Source of the DNA: Parashewanella sp965200795
GTDB taxonomy: Bacteria; Pseudomonadota; Gammaproteobacteria; Enterobacterales; Shewanellaceae
Length of the DNA stretch: 64,000 nucleotides
Direction: 5' to 3'
Assembly: GCA_965200795.1 (NCBI GenBank)
Contig: CBDAVB010000028.1
Span: 25,224 to 89,223, forward strand
The notes beneath the pieces are model-generated. The model made no database searches. It had not been told where the DNA came from and worked only from the letters and a program-made list of their open reading frames with translations. Of the stretch, positions 26,515 to 35,822 are shown piece after piece (within the stretch, counting starts at the first letter, position 1; each line of letters begins with the position of its first letter). The position numbers and the translations under genes were made by a program.

Positions 26515-28062
26515 TTAGTGAAAGGCTTTTGAGCCACGAACATTTTCGTGGTGTTGAGGTAAGTCGAAGCTTTGCTGCTTACTGTTAGCCAGCTTGTCTT
26601 GGTTACTTTTGAGGATATTGCTGATTTCTCGGTATCGATAAAGCTTATGTTTGTTGGCGATAGCACAAGCGTTGTTCAGGCGTTCGTTTGAGTAGGTTTT
26701 AGAGAGATTTAATACACCTAAGCACAAGTTATAGGCTTGCTCTGGGTGTGCTCGGCTATCAAGTTGATGCTTGATCCATTTTGTCACCTCTGAGCCGATA
26801 CTGCTTGCCCAGTTTAAAAAGCGACCAGGGTTCCATTGATGGTGTTTCTCATGGCGCTTTGGCATATGTTGAGGTTCAGTTGTTGCCCCCGGTCGATGCT
26901 TACGGATGTGGTGACAAATGGCTTTACCTTTGAAGTAAACGCCTAGCCGCTTGTCACTTACGTGTAGCTCAACTTTTTCACCAACAAGATGATGAGGAAC
27001 GGAGTAATTGTGGCGATCATATTTGACGTGATAGTCGATGCCAATTTTAGCGGATTTGATGTCAACATAATGGTAAGGAAGCTTGGGAAGTGGTGCTAAC
27101 GCCGGTTTATCCAAGCTTTCAAATAAACTTTGTCTGCAACCATCTAGTTGCTTAAAGGGCTTTTGATTCACTTCTTTTAGTAAGGCTTTAATGCACCGAT
27201 TAAGCTCACCAAGCGAGAAGAAGGTTTGATGTCTGAGCTTAGCTAATATCCAGCGTTCAATGATTTGCACACCGACTTCAGCTTTTGATTTATCTTTGGG
27301 TTTGTAAGGTCTGGCGGGGATAACAGCCACATTGTAATGCGCAGCCAATTGTTGATAAGCGGGATTGAGTTCAGGATCGTATCGACAAGCCTTGCTGACA
27401 CCAGATTTAAGATTATCGGGTATCACGATTTTCGGAACACCGCCAAAGAACTCAAAAGCCCTGACATGACTTTCTAACCAGTCTGGTAATGATTGTGTAT
27501 GGGTAGCTTCAACATAGGTGTAATTTGAAGCACCAAGCACAGCGACAAAAATTTGAGCTGTTTTTACTTCACCTGTTGAGGCACAGACGATAGGTACCGT
27601 TTGGCCAGCGTAGTCGACGAATAGTTTGTCACCCGCTTTGTGAACTTGCCTCATCGAGCGTTGCTGTTTCTTCTTCCACGTTGAATAGTGATAGCAAAAT
27701 CGAGAATAGCTGTAGTAACAATCTTTATTTTGCTGTACATGCTCTTCCCATAACAGTTGTTTAGTGACCCCTTTTTTCTTGAGCTCTAAATGGATTTCAG
27801 CCCAGTCGGTTGATGGGCATTTTATATGTTGAGTCGATTCAGGCTTTGAATAAAAAAGCTTTTCCAGAGTTGAATCATCCAGCTCTGGTGGTAAAGGCCA
27901 GCTCAATTTTAATGCTTTTGCTTTGAAAAGAACTTTCTGTACAGCTCCAACACTCGACTTTGTGCTGCTATGTATTTGACGTAGTGTCAGCTGGGCACCA
28001 AGACCGAGCCGTAAAATTTCTCTTATATTTCGCACTGTTAATCTCTTAGTTGCCATTACCAT
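26515..28062 (-). CDS. istA: IS21 transposase IstA
   Basis: A 515-residue DDE transposase. The N-terminal helix-turn-helix (TVRNIREILRLGLGAQLTLR) is followed by an rve core with catalytic residues in KLFVDYAGQTV, IVIPDNLKSGV and KDKSKAEVGVQ. A C-terminal beta-barrel region follows with YHVKYDRHNYSVPHHLVG. A second in-frame ATG two codons downstream is an alternative start. The frame is intact, so the element could be active. Confidence 0.94.
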   Translation of the reverse strand: MVMATKRLTVRNIREILRLGLGAQLTLRQIHSSTKSSVGAVQKVLFKAKALKLSWPLPPELDDSTLEKLFYSKPESTQHIKCPSTDWAEIHLELKKKGVTKQLLWEEHVQQNKDCYYSYSRFCYHYSTWKKKQQRSMRQVHKAGDKLFVDYAGQTVPIVCASTGEVKTAQIFVAVLGASNYTYVEATHTQSLPDWLESHVRAFEFFGGVPKIVIPDNLKSGVSKACRYDPELNPAYQQLAAHYNVAVIPARPYKPKDKSKAEVGVQIIERWILAKLRHQTFFSLGELNRCIKALLKEVNQKPFKQLDGCRQSLFESLDKPALAPLPKLPYHYVDIKSAKIGIDYHVKYDRHNYSVPHHLVGEKVELHVSDKRLGVYFKGKAICHHIRKHRPGATTEPQHMPKRHEKHHQWNPGRFLNWASSIGSEVTKWIKHQLDSRAHPEQAYNLCLGVLNLSKTYSNERLNNACAIANKHKLYRYREISNILKSNQDKLANSKQQSFDLPQHHENVRGSKAFH

Positions 28063-28857
28063 TATCCATTTGGTTTAAATAGAAAATGGTAGTTAAAGAA
28101 ACAATGCTCTGAAGTTGTTCTTGTGGGTCGTGATCACCAATTCTTGCATCGTGATCGCTGATTCCTGTTTTGGACGAAATTTGTTCACGATAAAGCAAGA
28201 ATTATTGATCACAGTTAGGCAAGAATATGCGATCACGATGGGCAGGAATTTTTGATCACGTTAGGCGAGAATATGCACTAACGGCTCAAACCATACCGGC
28301 ATTTGTGCAGAGCCACTGACGGTCAGTGACATCATCATTTGTTTTAAATCCGGGCGATGATCTTTTGAGTAACCATACATAGGCAAAGCAGGTAAGTCAT
28401 CTTGATTTTTATAGTCAGTGTCATACTCACCATGTAAAGAAAAACTGGTGGTATCGAGGTGTAGCACTTGCCTTTCTTCTTGTCCAAAAAAATCGAGATA
28501 CACCTCATTGGCGATTTCAGCAAATAGTTGCATCACTCCATATTCGTAGCACTTATCTAAAGTTCGTCCTAAAGCATCATCATTGAGATGTTCAGGTTTT
28601 ACGCCTTTACCTATTAATAGCTCGATAGGTTTTCCAGTAAAGAATTTCGGTGTGAGATAAATTGGATTTTGCGTAAAACCTAACCCATTTAAAATCATGG
28701 CTTTTATGCGTTGACCGTGGCTCACATGGGACTGTTGCTGATTAAGAATAGGAAGTCGAGCATCAATGCGCTCAACCAGTTTGAGTTTATCAACCAGTCC
28801 GGCGACTATACCAAGATGGTCTATATTCTGAATTGTTAATTGATCTTCATCCAGCAT

Positions 28858-29221
28858 TTCAAAGTGGGATTTTGCAGAGAATTAGGGCATTCTGCTAAAA
28901 AAATCAGAGCTTGTCTGTGATCTTTTAGCTATGTTCTTGTGATCTATTTGCCATAGTTGCTGTGATCTTTATGCCCTAATTAGCTGCAAGTAATTATTGT
29001 TAGGCATCAGGAAATTTCAGTGCGAAATGTCGGTTATTTGTAAAAGAGCAGCTATATGGCTGTTCTTAATAAAAATTTAGTGCAAAACACTTTCTAACTT
29101 AAAATGTTGCAATATTTCAGCTTCTTTGAGAATCTCAGCTTCTAGTAGTCCATTCAAAAGCAAATAATGGCCTGATAGTTTATCCTAACAGTTCCTGAAC
29201 ACAACGAATACAGGAGCTGTT
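28858..29221. other. IS1634 right flank and IS630 left flank
   Basis: No gene is seen. The motif GAATTAGGGCAT at ~28880 recurs inverted as ATGCCCTAATTA at ~28971, bracketing repeats of the form TGTGATCT. These may be the terminal region of the IS1634-type element. The part after ~29180 leads into the IS630 element and includes an AGGAGCTG ribosome binding site. Confidence 0.4.
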
Positions 29222-29473
29222 ATGAGGATTAAATACCATGTCCGTTTGAGTAATGAAGAGCGTTCAATGCTTGAAGCTTTGATAAAGCAGAAGAAACCAC
29301 GTGTTGCTCAACATAAGAAACGACACGCCCAAATTTTACTTGCTATTGATGAGAATAATTCGCCACTGACCAATCAACAGATTGCTAAGGCGCTAAACAT
29401 CTCACCACTTGCAGTAACGAGCCTCAGAAAGCGTTTTGTCGAGGAAGGATTAGAAGTCGCTGTTAATACTCGA

Positions 29474-31083
29474 TGCTGCAGTTTTTCTTAATTGACAATC
29501 ATGCAGCATAACCCATATTCTGAAATGTTTTTGCATGGGATTTTAATGAAGGAATTTCTTCCTGACGACCTAAATCTCTACCTGCCATATGCCTGCTAGA
29601 GTCTCGTTCTGGTAAGGAATCATGGAGTGCCGTAATTAAGCTCTCTAATGCTGCATTTGGATCATTGGCACATACCACTTCTTGAATCGTAGCAACAAGC
29701 GCTTCAACTTTTAGGCGTTCAATTAGGCAACCCACAGGCATCCCAGGGTGTTTGTTTTTAAGTCGGACAGATTGCTCAGGATGTTGCAACAGTAAATGCT
29801 CGCACAGAAGGCTTAAGATCAGGCCATGCTCCGAACCATCGACACCTTGCTGTTTGCTCAACTTGTTCCAACCGCAATGAGCTTTCCAATCCTGGATAAA
29901 AACCTCTACTAACCACCTTAATGTATAAAGTCTTGCTATATCATGGTGATGCCATGACATATTGCTAGCGATCAAGTAACGATATTCTTCTTCTCCTTCA
30001 TATTTTAGCGCCACAACAAATCTCCGTTTACTATGCGCATTAACATATAGCCTCGCAGCCATCATGGTGACTTTCTTCTCTTCACCACCGCGAATAGACA
30101 GTTGAAGTTCAACACCTTTTTGACGATTAAAATAGGTATCAACTCGTGCTTTTGAGTTCTTGCTGCTCACTCGTTGATTTGTTCTTAATTGACTGACTAT
30201 TTGAGCGTGATGAGTGATTTCTTCAGCTTTATCCATGAAATCAGCAGTCCCATATAATGCATCGGCTAATACGCTCTTGATTTTAAAGTTTGGAAAGGCG
30301 GTGGTAAATTCTCTTAGCATTTCTAGTGCAAGCGCTTGTTTAGTCGGATAGTTAACATGGTCAGGCATGGGTCTTTGTGGTCGCTCTTTTTTAGCGATAC
30401 CTTGTCGTTGCAGCTCTTTATCCCGTTTGCTCCAAATGGCGAGATTCGGATCGGGGGTATAAAACCTAAACCCAACTGGAAAGGTTACCGTATCGGTGAC
30501 AAGTACCATGAATATCAGCTCTTGCCCATTGATATACCCACCTGTCGGTTTGTCTTTGATTTTATGTGCACCTGCAATACAAGTCGTTTTTTTAGCTCGG
30601 TGTTTATGGGTATCATCAATATCTAAATGGCCGTTTGTTAATTGATAATGTTTGAATATATTGCAAATACTCGCTTGAAGTAGGTACTGCCAAGGGATTT
30701 TAGCTTTGTAGAATATCCAGCATAAGCCCGTTGACTTGAAAACGCCTAAACTTCTCCGTTCAAAAGCTGCCCAGTTCAAAGCCTCAGTCATGATAACTCC
30801 AGTGATCATCGCTCCTAATACTATTTTTTGAGTTCTTGTTAATTTTAATGAGGGTTTAATCAAGGATAACGAAACATTTAATGCATCAAAAAATTGAGTA
30901 ACAATTGAAAGGCTACGAATAAACATAATGAACTGCTTGACGAGTATAAGCTTTGAGTTCACTCTAACACTTCAGACTGCTGTTGTGATGCTGATTATGC
31001 TTCGGATGCCTTAGCATGGAGTCGCAGCAGTAGTTTGACCTATAGCTAAATCAATTTTTTATCAAGCTCTAAAAACTGCAGCA
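29474..31083 (-). mobile_element. IS4-like element (1610 bp) nested in IS630
   Basis: Perfect short inverted repeats TGCTGCAGTTTTT at both ends, and a 4-bp target duplication TCGA at 29470-29473 and 31084-31087. One intact transposase gene fills the element. Confidence 0.92.
29499..30962 (-). CDS. DDE transposase, IS4-like (family uncertain)
   Basis: A 487-residue DDE transposase. The first catalytic Asp lies in NGHLDIDDTHKHRAKKT, the second in IKSVLADALYGTADFMD and the Glu in LRWLVEVFIQDWK, followed by an Arg/Lys-rich C-terminal part. The layout fits DDE_Tnp_1 families such as IS4, ISH3 or IS701; the 4-bp duplication argues against classical IS4. The frame is intact. Confidence 0.85.
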   Translation of the reverse strand: MNSKLILVKQFIMFIRSLSIVTQFFDALNVSLSLIKPSLKLTRTQKIVLGAMITGVIMTEALNWAAFERRSLGVFKSTGLCWIFYKAKIPWQYLLQASICNIFKHYQLTNGHLDIDDTHKHRAKKTTCIAGAHKIKDKPTGGYINGQELIFMVLVTDTVTFPVGFRFYTPDPNLAIWSKRDKELQRQGIAKKERPQRPMPDHVNYPTKQALALEMLREFTTAFPNFKIKSVLADALYGTADFMDKAEEITHHAQIVSQLRTNQRVSSKNSKARVDTYFNRQKGVELQLSIRGGEEKKVTMMAARLYVNAHSKRRFVVALKYEGEEEYRYLIASNMSWHHHDIARLYTLRWLVEVFIQDWKAHCGWNKLSKQQGVDGSEHGLILSLLCEHLLLQHPEQSVRLKNKHPGMPVGCLIERLKVEALVATIQEVVCANDPNAALESLITALHDSLPERDSSRHMAGRDLGRQEEIPSLKSHAKTFQNMGYAA

Positions 31084-31988
31084 TCGAGTAATAGCAAACA
31101 CAGCCATCAAGGCCGCAGACGCATAATGGATGGTGAAGCCGAAGCACACCTAATTGCGCTGACCTGCTCTGCGCCTCCGGAAGGACGTTGCCGTTGGACA
31201 TTAAATCTTCTTAGAGACAAGATGATTGAACTCAAATATGTCGATAGCATATCGAGAACCTCTGTTCATTATGCGTTAAAAAAAACGAACTTAAACCCTG
31301 GCTTAAAGAAGAGTGGTGTATACCTGAAGAGGAAAACGCTGCCTTCGTGAGCGCTATGGAAGATATATTAGAACTCTATAAACTTCCTTACGATCCCAAG
31401 CGTCCTTTAGTATGCCTTGATGAAACCAGCAAACAACAAGTTAAAGAAGTTCGCAACCCGTTACCTTTAGTTTCAGGTTATCCGGAGCGATACGATACGG
31501 AATATGAGCGTAACGGTGTCAGCAACCTGTTCATGATATTTGAGCCTTTAGCGGGCTGGCGGCATGTTGAGGTCACAGAGCACAGAACAGCCGTTGATTG
31601 GGCTCATCAGGTAAAAGCCTTAGTAGACGGGCGTTATAAGGATGCTGAGACAATTGTGTTGGTTGAGGATAACCTGAATACTCATACCCCGGCTTCATTT
31701 TATAAGGCCTTCGAACCAGAAGAAGCTCGTAGGCTGATCAATAAAATCGAATTTCATTACACGCCAAAACACGGAAGCTGGTTGGATATGGCTGAAATTG
31801 AATTAAGTATCTTGAGCAGACAATGCTTAAACCGAAGAATACCGGATCAGGAAACACTAAATTGTGAAGTTGAAGCCTGGGTCACCCAACGCAATGAGTC
31901 CAAGGCTAAGATGATTTGGCAGTTCACAACTGAGGAGGCACGTATCAAGTTAAAGAAGCTTTATCCCGTCCTTCCAGGGTACAGTTAG

Positions 31989-32194
31989 CCTTTTAACAGA
32001 ATTAAACTGATTAACGAAATCCTGTTACACTTTCGTTAATCAAAATGAAAAAAGCTAGAGTCCTACTGGCTTGCCAAAGGGTGGGAGGAAGCATTTTGTT
32101 CAGAAATTACAGACTTATTAATTAGTTGTGAATAAAAGTTGTATAAGAGTTTAAAACAATAAAAATCAATACAAGATTTTTAGCTCTCCTATGA
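31989..32194. other. IS630 right flank
   Basis: A short stretch with no gene, holding the 3' end of the IS630-type element and the spacer before the convergent DUF2489 gene. GATTAACGAAA and TTTCGTTAATC form an inverted pair at ~32010-32042. Confidence 0.4.
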
Positions 32195-32650
32195 CTAAGG
32201 CTTAGCAAAAGAGCTTGAAGTATTGAATTCAAATGGACGGAGTACTAGCGCAACTTCAGATTTCATCCGCCGCATATCCAGTCTCATCCTCTCTCTTTTC
32301 GGAAGCGCTTTGCGCCGCTCCATAATCGGATGCTCTCTGATAATCTCAAAGTGCTGATAAAGAGTCGGAAAGCGAGTGTTTACCTGCTCAGTTAGCGCAA
32401 TGACTTCAAATAAACGGGCAATACGCACGACCCCTTCAGACAACTCACAGCGATCATCCAGCATCGCCGCCGCGATATAGCGCACGTCGACTAAAATCGA
32501 TTCTTTTTTTGCTTTGGCTTGCTCTGCTTTTTGCTGTTTGAGCTGCTGTTGCCGCCGGGTTTGTTCGCGTAATTGCAATAACAGCTTGGCGGCGTAAGCG
32601 GCCAAGCCTGCGATAATTAAAAATCCGGTAACCAGTAACACAGTTAACAT
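32195..32650 (-). CDS. DUF2489 membrane-anchored protein
   Basis: A 151-residue protein with one N-terminal transmembrane helix (about residues 2-24), then a charged coiled-coil stretch (RRQQQLKQQKAEQAKAKKE) and a cytoplasmic DUF2489 domain (AAMLDDRCELSEGVVRIARL). The start is 4 bp after the yihI stop, so the two are co-transcribed. The same gene pair followed by hemN is common in Shewanella and Vibrio. The function is unknown. Confidence 0.85.
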   Translation of the reverse strand: MLTVLLVTGFLIIAGLAAYAAKLLLQLREQTRRQQQLKQQKAEQAKAKKESILVDVRYIAAAMLDDRCELSEGVVRIARLFEVIALTEQVNTRFPTLYQHFEIIREHPIMERRKALPKRERMRLDMRRMKSEVALVLRPFEFNTSSSFAKP

Positions 32651-32654
32651 AGGA

Positions 32655-33185
32655 TTAATCCTGACGATACATGTCTAGTGCTGACTCACCTGACTCGAAC
32701 TGTTGTAACAGACGCTCATCTTTGTCCGTAGGCACTTGTGAAATGTCATCTTCAGCGCTTTTGCCGAGTTTTTCCATTAGACGTTCTATTTCATCGAGCT
32801 GAGTATTGAGCCAATGTTCATCAACGGCCGATAACACGCACCCTTCTTCGAGCTGATCTAAAAGTTGGTTCAATCTTGAGTCTTCTTCAAGTTGTAACAA
32901 ACGCTGCTGATCACTCAGTTTTAGTTGTTGCGGTTTTGGTGTGGTTTTTGGCTTGGCCGGCGTCTCAACCGTTAAAGCAATGGCTTTTTTACTGCCATGA
33001 CGGGGATCTTTTGCCGTGCCCGCAACCTTAGAATCAGATTTTAATGTCGCTTCGTTTTGACGGCTGCCCGGCTTTTTGCCGTTATCACGTTTTTTACCGA
33101 TGACCTTTCGTTCGGCTTTTTTGGTTCTTGGCGCATGTTTCGGCGCATTCTCATTTACTTTGCGAGTCTTCTTACTGCGTGCCAT
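32655..33185 (-). CDS. yihI: Der GTPase-activating protein YihI
   Basis: A 176-residue protein with a long basic, low-complexity N-terminus (MARSKKTRKVNENAPKHAPR) and an acidic helical C-terminal domain (LEEDSRLNQLLDQLEEG, LNTQLDEIERLMEKLG). This is the layout of YihI, which stimulates the GTPase Der and so tunes 50S ribosome assembly. Its position next to DUF2489, and near engB, agrees with the family. Confidence 0.92.
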   Translation of the reverse strand: MARSKKTRKVNENAPKHAPRTKKAERKVIGKKRDNGKKPGSRQNEATLKSDSKVAGTAKDPRHGSKKAIALTVETPAKPKTTPKPQQLKLSDQQRLLQLEEDSRLNQLLDQLEEGCVLSAVDEHWLNTQLDEIERLMEKLGKSAEDDISQVPTDKDERLLQQFESGESALDMYRQD

Positions 33186-33261
33186 AGTTGTTCTTCAGTA
33201 GAGCTAATGAATAGATAATTGTCTTGTATTGTATCACGAAGCAACTGTTCCGGTGATAGAA

Positions 33262-33400
33262 AAGAAAAAGGCCGCGGATTTGACTCCGCAGCCTGTAGTT
33301 TTGAGTGCCAAGGACACCTTATTCCCGATCCCAAGTTTCCGTACTTGCGTAGCGACGCTCCCGGTCGGTATCTTGACTAACAGCTTTCCCTGCATCTGAA
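33262..33400 (-). ncRNA. Candidate small RNA in the csrC position
   Basis: No ORF is present, but a minus-strand terminator lies at 33262-33293 (GGCTGCGGA / TCCGCGGCC, then T5CT4). Upstream, several GGA motifs occur in likely loops (CAGGGAAAGCTG, CCGGGAGCG, CGGAAAC, GGGATCGGGAATAAGG). In E. coli csrC lies between engB and yihI with the same orientation relative to yihI. The GGA count is lower than in known CsrB/C RNAs, so membership in that family is only suggested. The 5' end is a guess. Confidence 0.42.
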
Positions 33401-33436
33401 TTTTTGTTATCGGTTTTCCAAACGCTTTTTGTTAGT

Positions 33437-33450
33437 GTCACTTAAGTGAC
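33437..33450. promoter_or_regulatory. Perfect 14-bp palindrome upstream of candidate sRNA
   Basis: GTCACTTAAGTGAC is a perfect dyad about 40-50 bp upstream of the proposed sRNA 5' end. It could be an operator for the sRNA. It only partly resembles the TGTAAG/CTTACA boxes bound by UvrY/GacA-type regulators. Confidence 0.35.
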
Positions 33451-33898
33451 TTTTAAATTGATGACATTGTCATCATTACATCGTCTGTGACGCAGAGTAA
33501 ACCATCCGTGTTATTGTTGATATGAGTGTATTAAATCGATTAATGCTGATTCCTTCAACATAAAAAGACTCATACCTCAAATTGCGTAAGGCAGTGCAAA
33601 AATGCTGAGAGACCAAAATCAGTCGTTCCTTACAATTTTCATAACCTGGGCTTCAAACTTAAAGCCTCGACTCTTATTATTTTTATAGAGCGGTTTTAAC
33701 GAATGTTATTATTATTGATTTAACTTTATTCTTATATCTTAAATGTTGCGTCCGAAATCTGCTCAATAGAAATATGTTATTTTTGTTTGAACAGCTGGGC
33801 TCATTTCGGTACTGGGCACATTAAACCCAAGTTACAAATAAAAGTCAATAAAATTAAATTTATTTTTACGTTAACGTAAGCGTTAACTTGTTTTACTT
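33451..33898. other. AT-rich intergenic region, no gene seen
   Basis: Between the palindrome and the cytochrome c4 terminator no convincing ORF or RNA is found. GTTAACGTAAGCGTTAAC at ~33871-33888 is a near-palindrome of unknown meaning. Confidence 0.35.
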
Positions 33899-33928
33899 AA
33901 AAAGGGTGCCGCAGACGCACCCTTTTTG
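33899..33928 (-). terminator. Terminator of the cytochrome c4 gene (bidirectional)
   Basis: GGGTGC / GCACCC stem with AAAAA before and TTTTT after, so it can act on both strands. It lies just after the cytochrome gene end. Confidence 0.8.
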
Positions 33929-33941
33929 TATCAAGCACTTA

Positions 33942-34568
33942 TTATCTCAAAGACGCTATATATTTAGTGATTGCGTCAATGTCTTTATCGGACAGTTTTT
34001 TCGCAACGCCTCCCATCATACCATTTAGGGCATTATGACGTTGACCGGTTTTAAACTTGTTTAGCTGAGCTTTGATGTAAGCCGCATGCTGCCCGGTCAG
34101 TAACGGGAAACCCGCTAAACCCATTCCCTTACCTGCCGGACCGTGACAAGCCATACAAGCCGGAATACCTTTATCTGCGTCACCGGCTTTGTATAGCTTC
34201 TCACCTAGCGCGCTGACTTCTTTTGACGGTGTATGAATTACTTTTTGGCTTGCATAATACGCTGAGAGGTCTGCGATATCTTGATCGCTTAAAGCCATTA
34301 CAAAACCTGCCATAACCGGGTCATAACGACCTTTTTTACCACCAGAGGCAGCTCCGGCTTTAAAGTCACGCAGCTGTTTAGCCAGATAAACGGCGTGTTG
34401 ACCAGCTAATTTGGGATACATATCTACCGTACTGTTCCCGTCCATACCGTGACAGGCAGAGCAGATGGCAGCTTTGGTTTTGCCGGCTTTAGCATTTCCT
34501 TCCGCAGCATGTGCAAATGCAGAAAGTGCGGCAAAAATAACAGACAGCACTAATATTAACTTTTTCAT
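33942..34568 (-). CDS. Dihaem cytochrome c4
   Basis: A 208-residue periplasmic cytochrome. The ATG at 34568 gives a clean signal peptide (MKKLILVLSVIFAALSAFAH, cleaved near AHA); a longer frame reaching 34691 adds an implausible leader. Two CxxCH haem sites, CSACHG near residue 39 and CMACHG in the second half, lie in duplicated domains, each with a downstream Met ligand candidate (DPVMAGFVM, GMMGGVAKKL). Cytochrome c4 carries electrons to terminal oxidases. It diverges from engB, as in related genomes. Confidence 0.92.
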   Translation of the reverse strand: MKKLILVLSVIFAALSAFAHAAEGNAKAGKTKAAICSACHGMDGNSTVDMYPKLAGQHAVYLAKQLRDFKAGAASGGKKGRYDPVMAGFVMALSDQDIADLSAYYASQKVIHTPSKEVSALGEKLYKAGDADKGIPACMACHGPAGKGMGLAGFPLLTGQHAAYIKAQLNKFKTGQRHNALNGMMGGVAKKLSDKDIDAITKYIASLR

Positions 34569-34736
34569 CGCGTTCCTACTTCTTATTAAGAAATATTGTC
34601 CTGAGCTTACTAGGTTGACCCGCAAGCGTGATAACATACAAATATTGTGATCAAAGTAATATTCTACACGAAAACGTAGAAAAGTAAGCAATCCTTGAAT
34701 AATTAAAGTATTGCAACGAAAAAGTTGGAGTAAACC

Positions 34737-35387
34737 GTGGCTGACCCAGAGTTAGATTTTCGTAAGACTAAGTTTCTGATCAGTGCCCCAGATATCGCCC
34801 ATTTGGATCAGCACTTAGACGTTGAAAAGGGAATAGAAATCGCGTTCGCAGGGCGTTCTAACGCCGGAAAATCAAGCGCGTTAAATGCGTTAACTGAACA
34901 AAAGAACTTAGCGAGAACCAGTAAAACACCGGGTAGGACACAATTAATCAATGTGTTTGAAGTAAATAAAAATTGTCGTCTTGTTGACTTACCCGGTTAC
35001 GGTTTTGCTCAAGTGCCGCTGGCTGTGAAAAAGAAATGGCAACGGTCGTTGGGGGAATATCTGCAGCACAGAGATAGTTTGGCGGGAGTTGTGCTCTTGA
35101 TGGATATTCGTCATCCTCTTAAGGATCTCGACATGCAGATGATTGAGTGGGCGGTGATGAGTGAGTTACCAGTGTTAGCGCTGCTGACAAAAGCCGACAA
35201 ACTATCGCAAAGCGCCAGAACGAAAACCGTGAATGAAGTTCGTAAAAAATTAGCCGATTTCGATAAAAAAGTACTGGTTGAACCTTTTTCATCTATGAAA
35301 GGTTTTGGTAAGCCAAAAGTTAAGGGCATTTTAACTTCCTGGTACCAGGCTAACATTAAAATTGAAGAAGCTGAAGAAGTCCGGTAA
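34737..35387 (+). CDS. engB: Ribosome biogenesis GTPase EngB (YsxC/YihA)
   Basis: A 216-residue Era-like GTPase needed for 50S assembly. G1 is GRSNAGKSS, G2 TSKTPGRTQLIN, G3 DLPGYG, G4 LTKADKL and G5-like SSMKG. The GTG start at 34737 is preceded by GGAG. Spot 42 lies convergently downstream, as in enterobacteria where polA and spf adjoin this gene. polA is not visible here. Confidence 0.96.
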   Translation: MADPELDFRKTKFLISAPDIAHLDQHLDVEKGIEIAFAGRSNAGKSSALNALTEQKNLARTSKTPGRTQLINVFEVNKNCRLVDLPGYGFAQVPLAVKKKWQRSLGEYLQHRDSLAGVVLLMDIRHPLKDLDMQMIEWAVMSELPVLALLTKADKLSQSARTKTVNEVRKKLADFDKKVLVEPFSSMKGFGKPKVKGILTSWYQANIKIEEAEEVR

Positions 35388-35461
35388 CCCGTTAAAATAT
35401 AAATACTCATGCTGTTAGCCGGTTTTTGCGTATCTGAAAAACGAGCGTAGGCTGCGGACAT

Positions 35462-35600
35462 AAAAAAACCGGTAACAAAACGTCACCGGTAAAAAATCAT
35501 TTAGCTCTTTTGGGGAGAAGCTAAAAATTTCAACAAGACTCAAGTTCCATCAAATGAGTTTGATGGCGCTCAACAACCAACAGCATACCTGAAAAAAACA
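35462..35600 (-). ncRNA. Candidate small RNA with orphan terminator
   Basis: A minus-strand terminator (ACCGGTGACG / TTGTTACCGGT, then T7) at 35462-35491 has no gene in front of it. Upstream on the same strand are two more stems, TAGCT(TCTCCCCAAAAG)AGCTA and CATCAAA(CTCA)TTTGATG, the arrangement of a short structured RNA. No ORF runs through it. It could also be read-through of Spot 42 or antisense to the engB 3' end. The 5' end is not defined. Confidence 0.35.
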
Positions 35601-35822
35601 GAATTTAAAGTAAAAACTCTAAAATTTTGAGTCATATTTTATGCAATTTTGAGCCATGTTTAATCGCTTGTTTTAAATTCTTCATAAATTACTGAACTAT
35701 AGAAGAAGTCAAGGTTACAGCCGCTTTAATTTGCTCAGGTAAAATAACGAGTGAATGAAAATAATCAGTATAGAGAAATCGTGAATAATTTATAACCGGA
35801 AGAGTTCAGACAAAATTCAGAC

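Larger units (their letters stand above)
25666..28277 (-). mobile_element. IS21-family element (2612 bp) nested in IS1634
   Basis: Termini TGCGTATTCCTGC (25666) and, reading inward from 28277, TGCATATTCTCGC form imperfect inverted repeats; the target duplication CTAAC is at 25661-25665 and 28278-28282. Several internal repeats of the GTGATCGCTGATTCCTG type lie near both ends, the usual IS21 arrangement of transposase-binding sites. Confidence 0.94.
24611..28857 (-). pseudogene. IS1634-family transposase interrupted by IS21 and frameshifted
   Basis: The N-terminal part (28283-28857) has the DUF4277 start (TIQNIDHLGIVAGLVDKLKL) and reads to WFEPL. After removing the IS21 element and one CTAAC copy, the frame continues at 25660 as DGNSQDKTNFHNTLACIKAF, a standard IS1634 motif, through VVADSALY and QGVERGFRLIKDPAFHLDNL. 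A frameshift near 24870 moves the last ~85 residues (MMIMTFSLMVYN onward) to another frame. Both lesions make it non-functional. Confidence 0.9.
29222..31988 (+). pseudogene. IS630-family transposase split by an IS4-like element
   Basis: The helix-turn-helix N-terminus (29222-29473; NQQIAKALNISPLAVTSLRK) joins 31088 onward when the inserted element and one TCGA copy are removed (VNTRVIANTAIKAADA). The catalytic part (31347-31988) shows LVCLDETSKQQ, IVLVEDNLNTH and HYTPKHGSWLDMAEIELS. Between 31126-31350 and 31347-31988 there is a -1 shift at an A8 run in the context ALKK. IS630 relatives often use programmed frameshifting there, so only the insertion is clearly inactivating. Confidence 0.9.
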
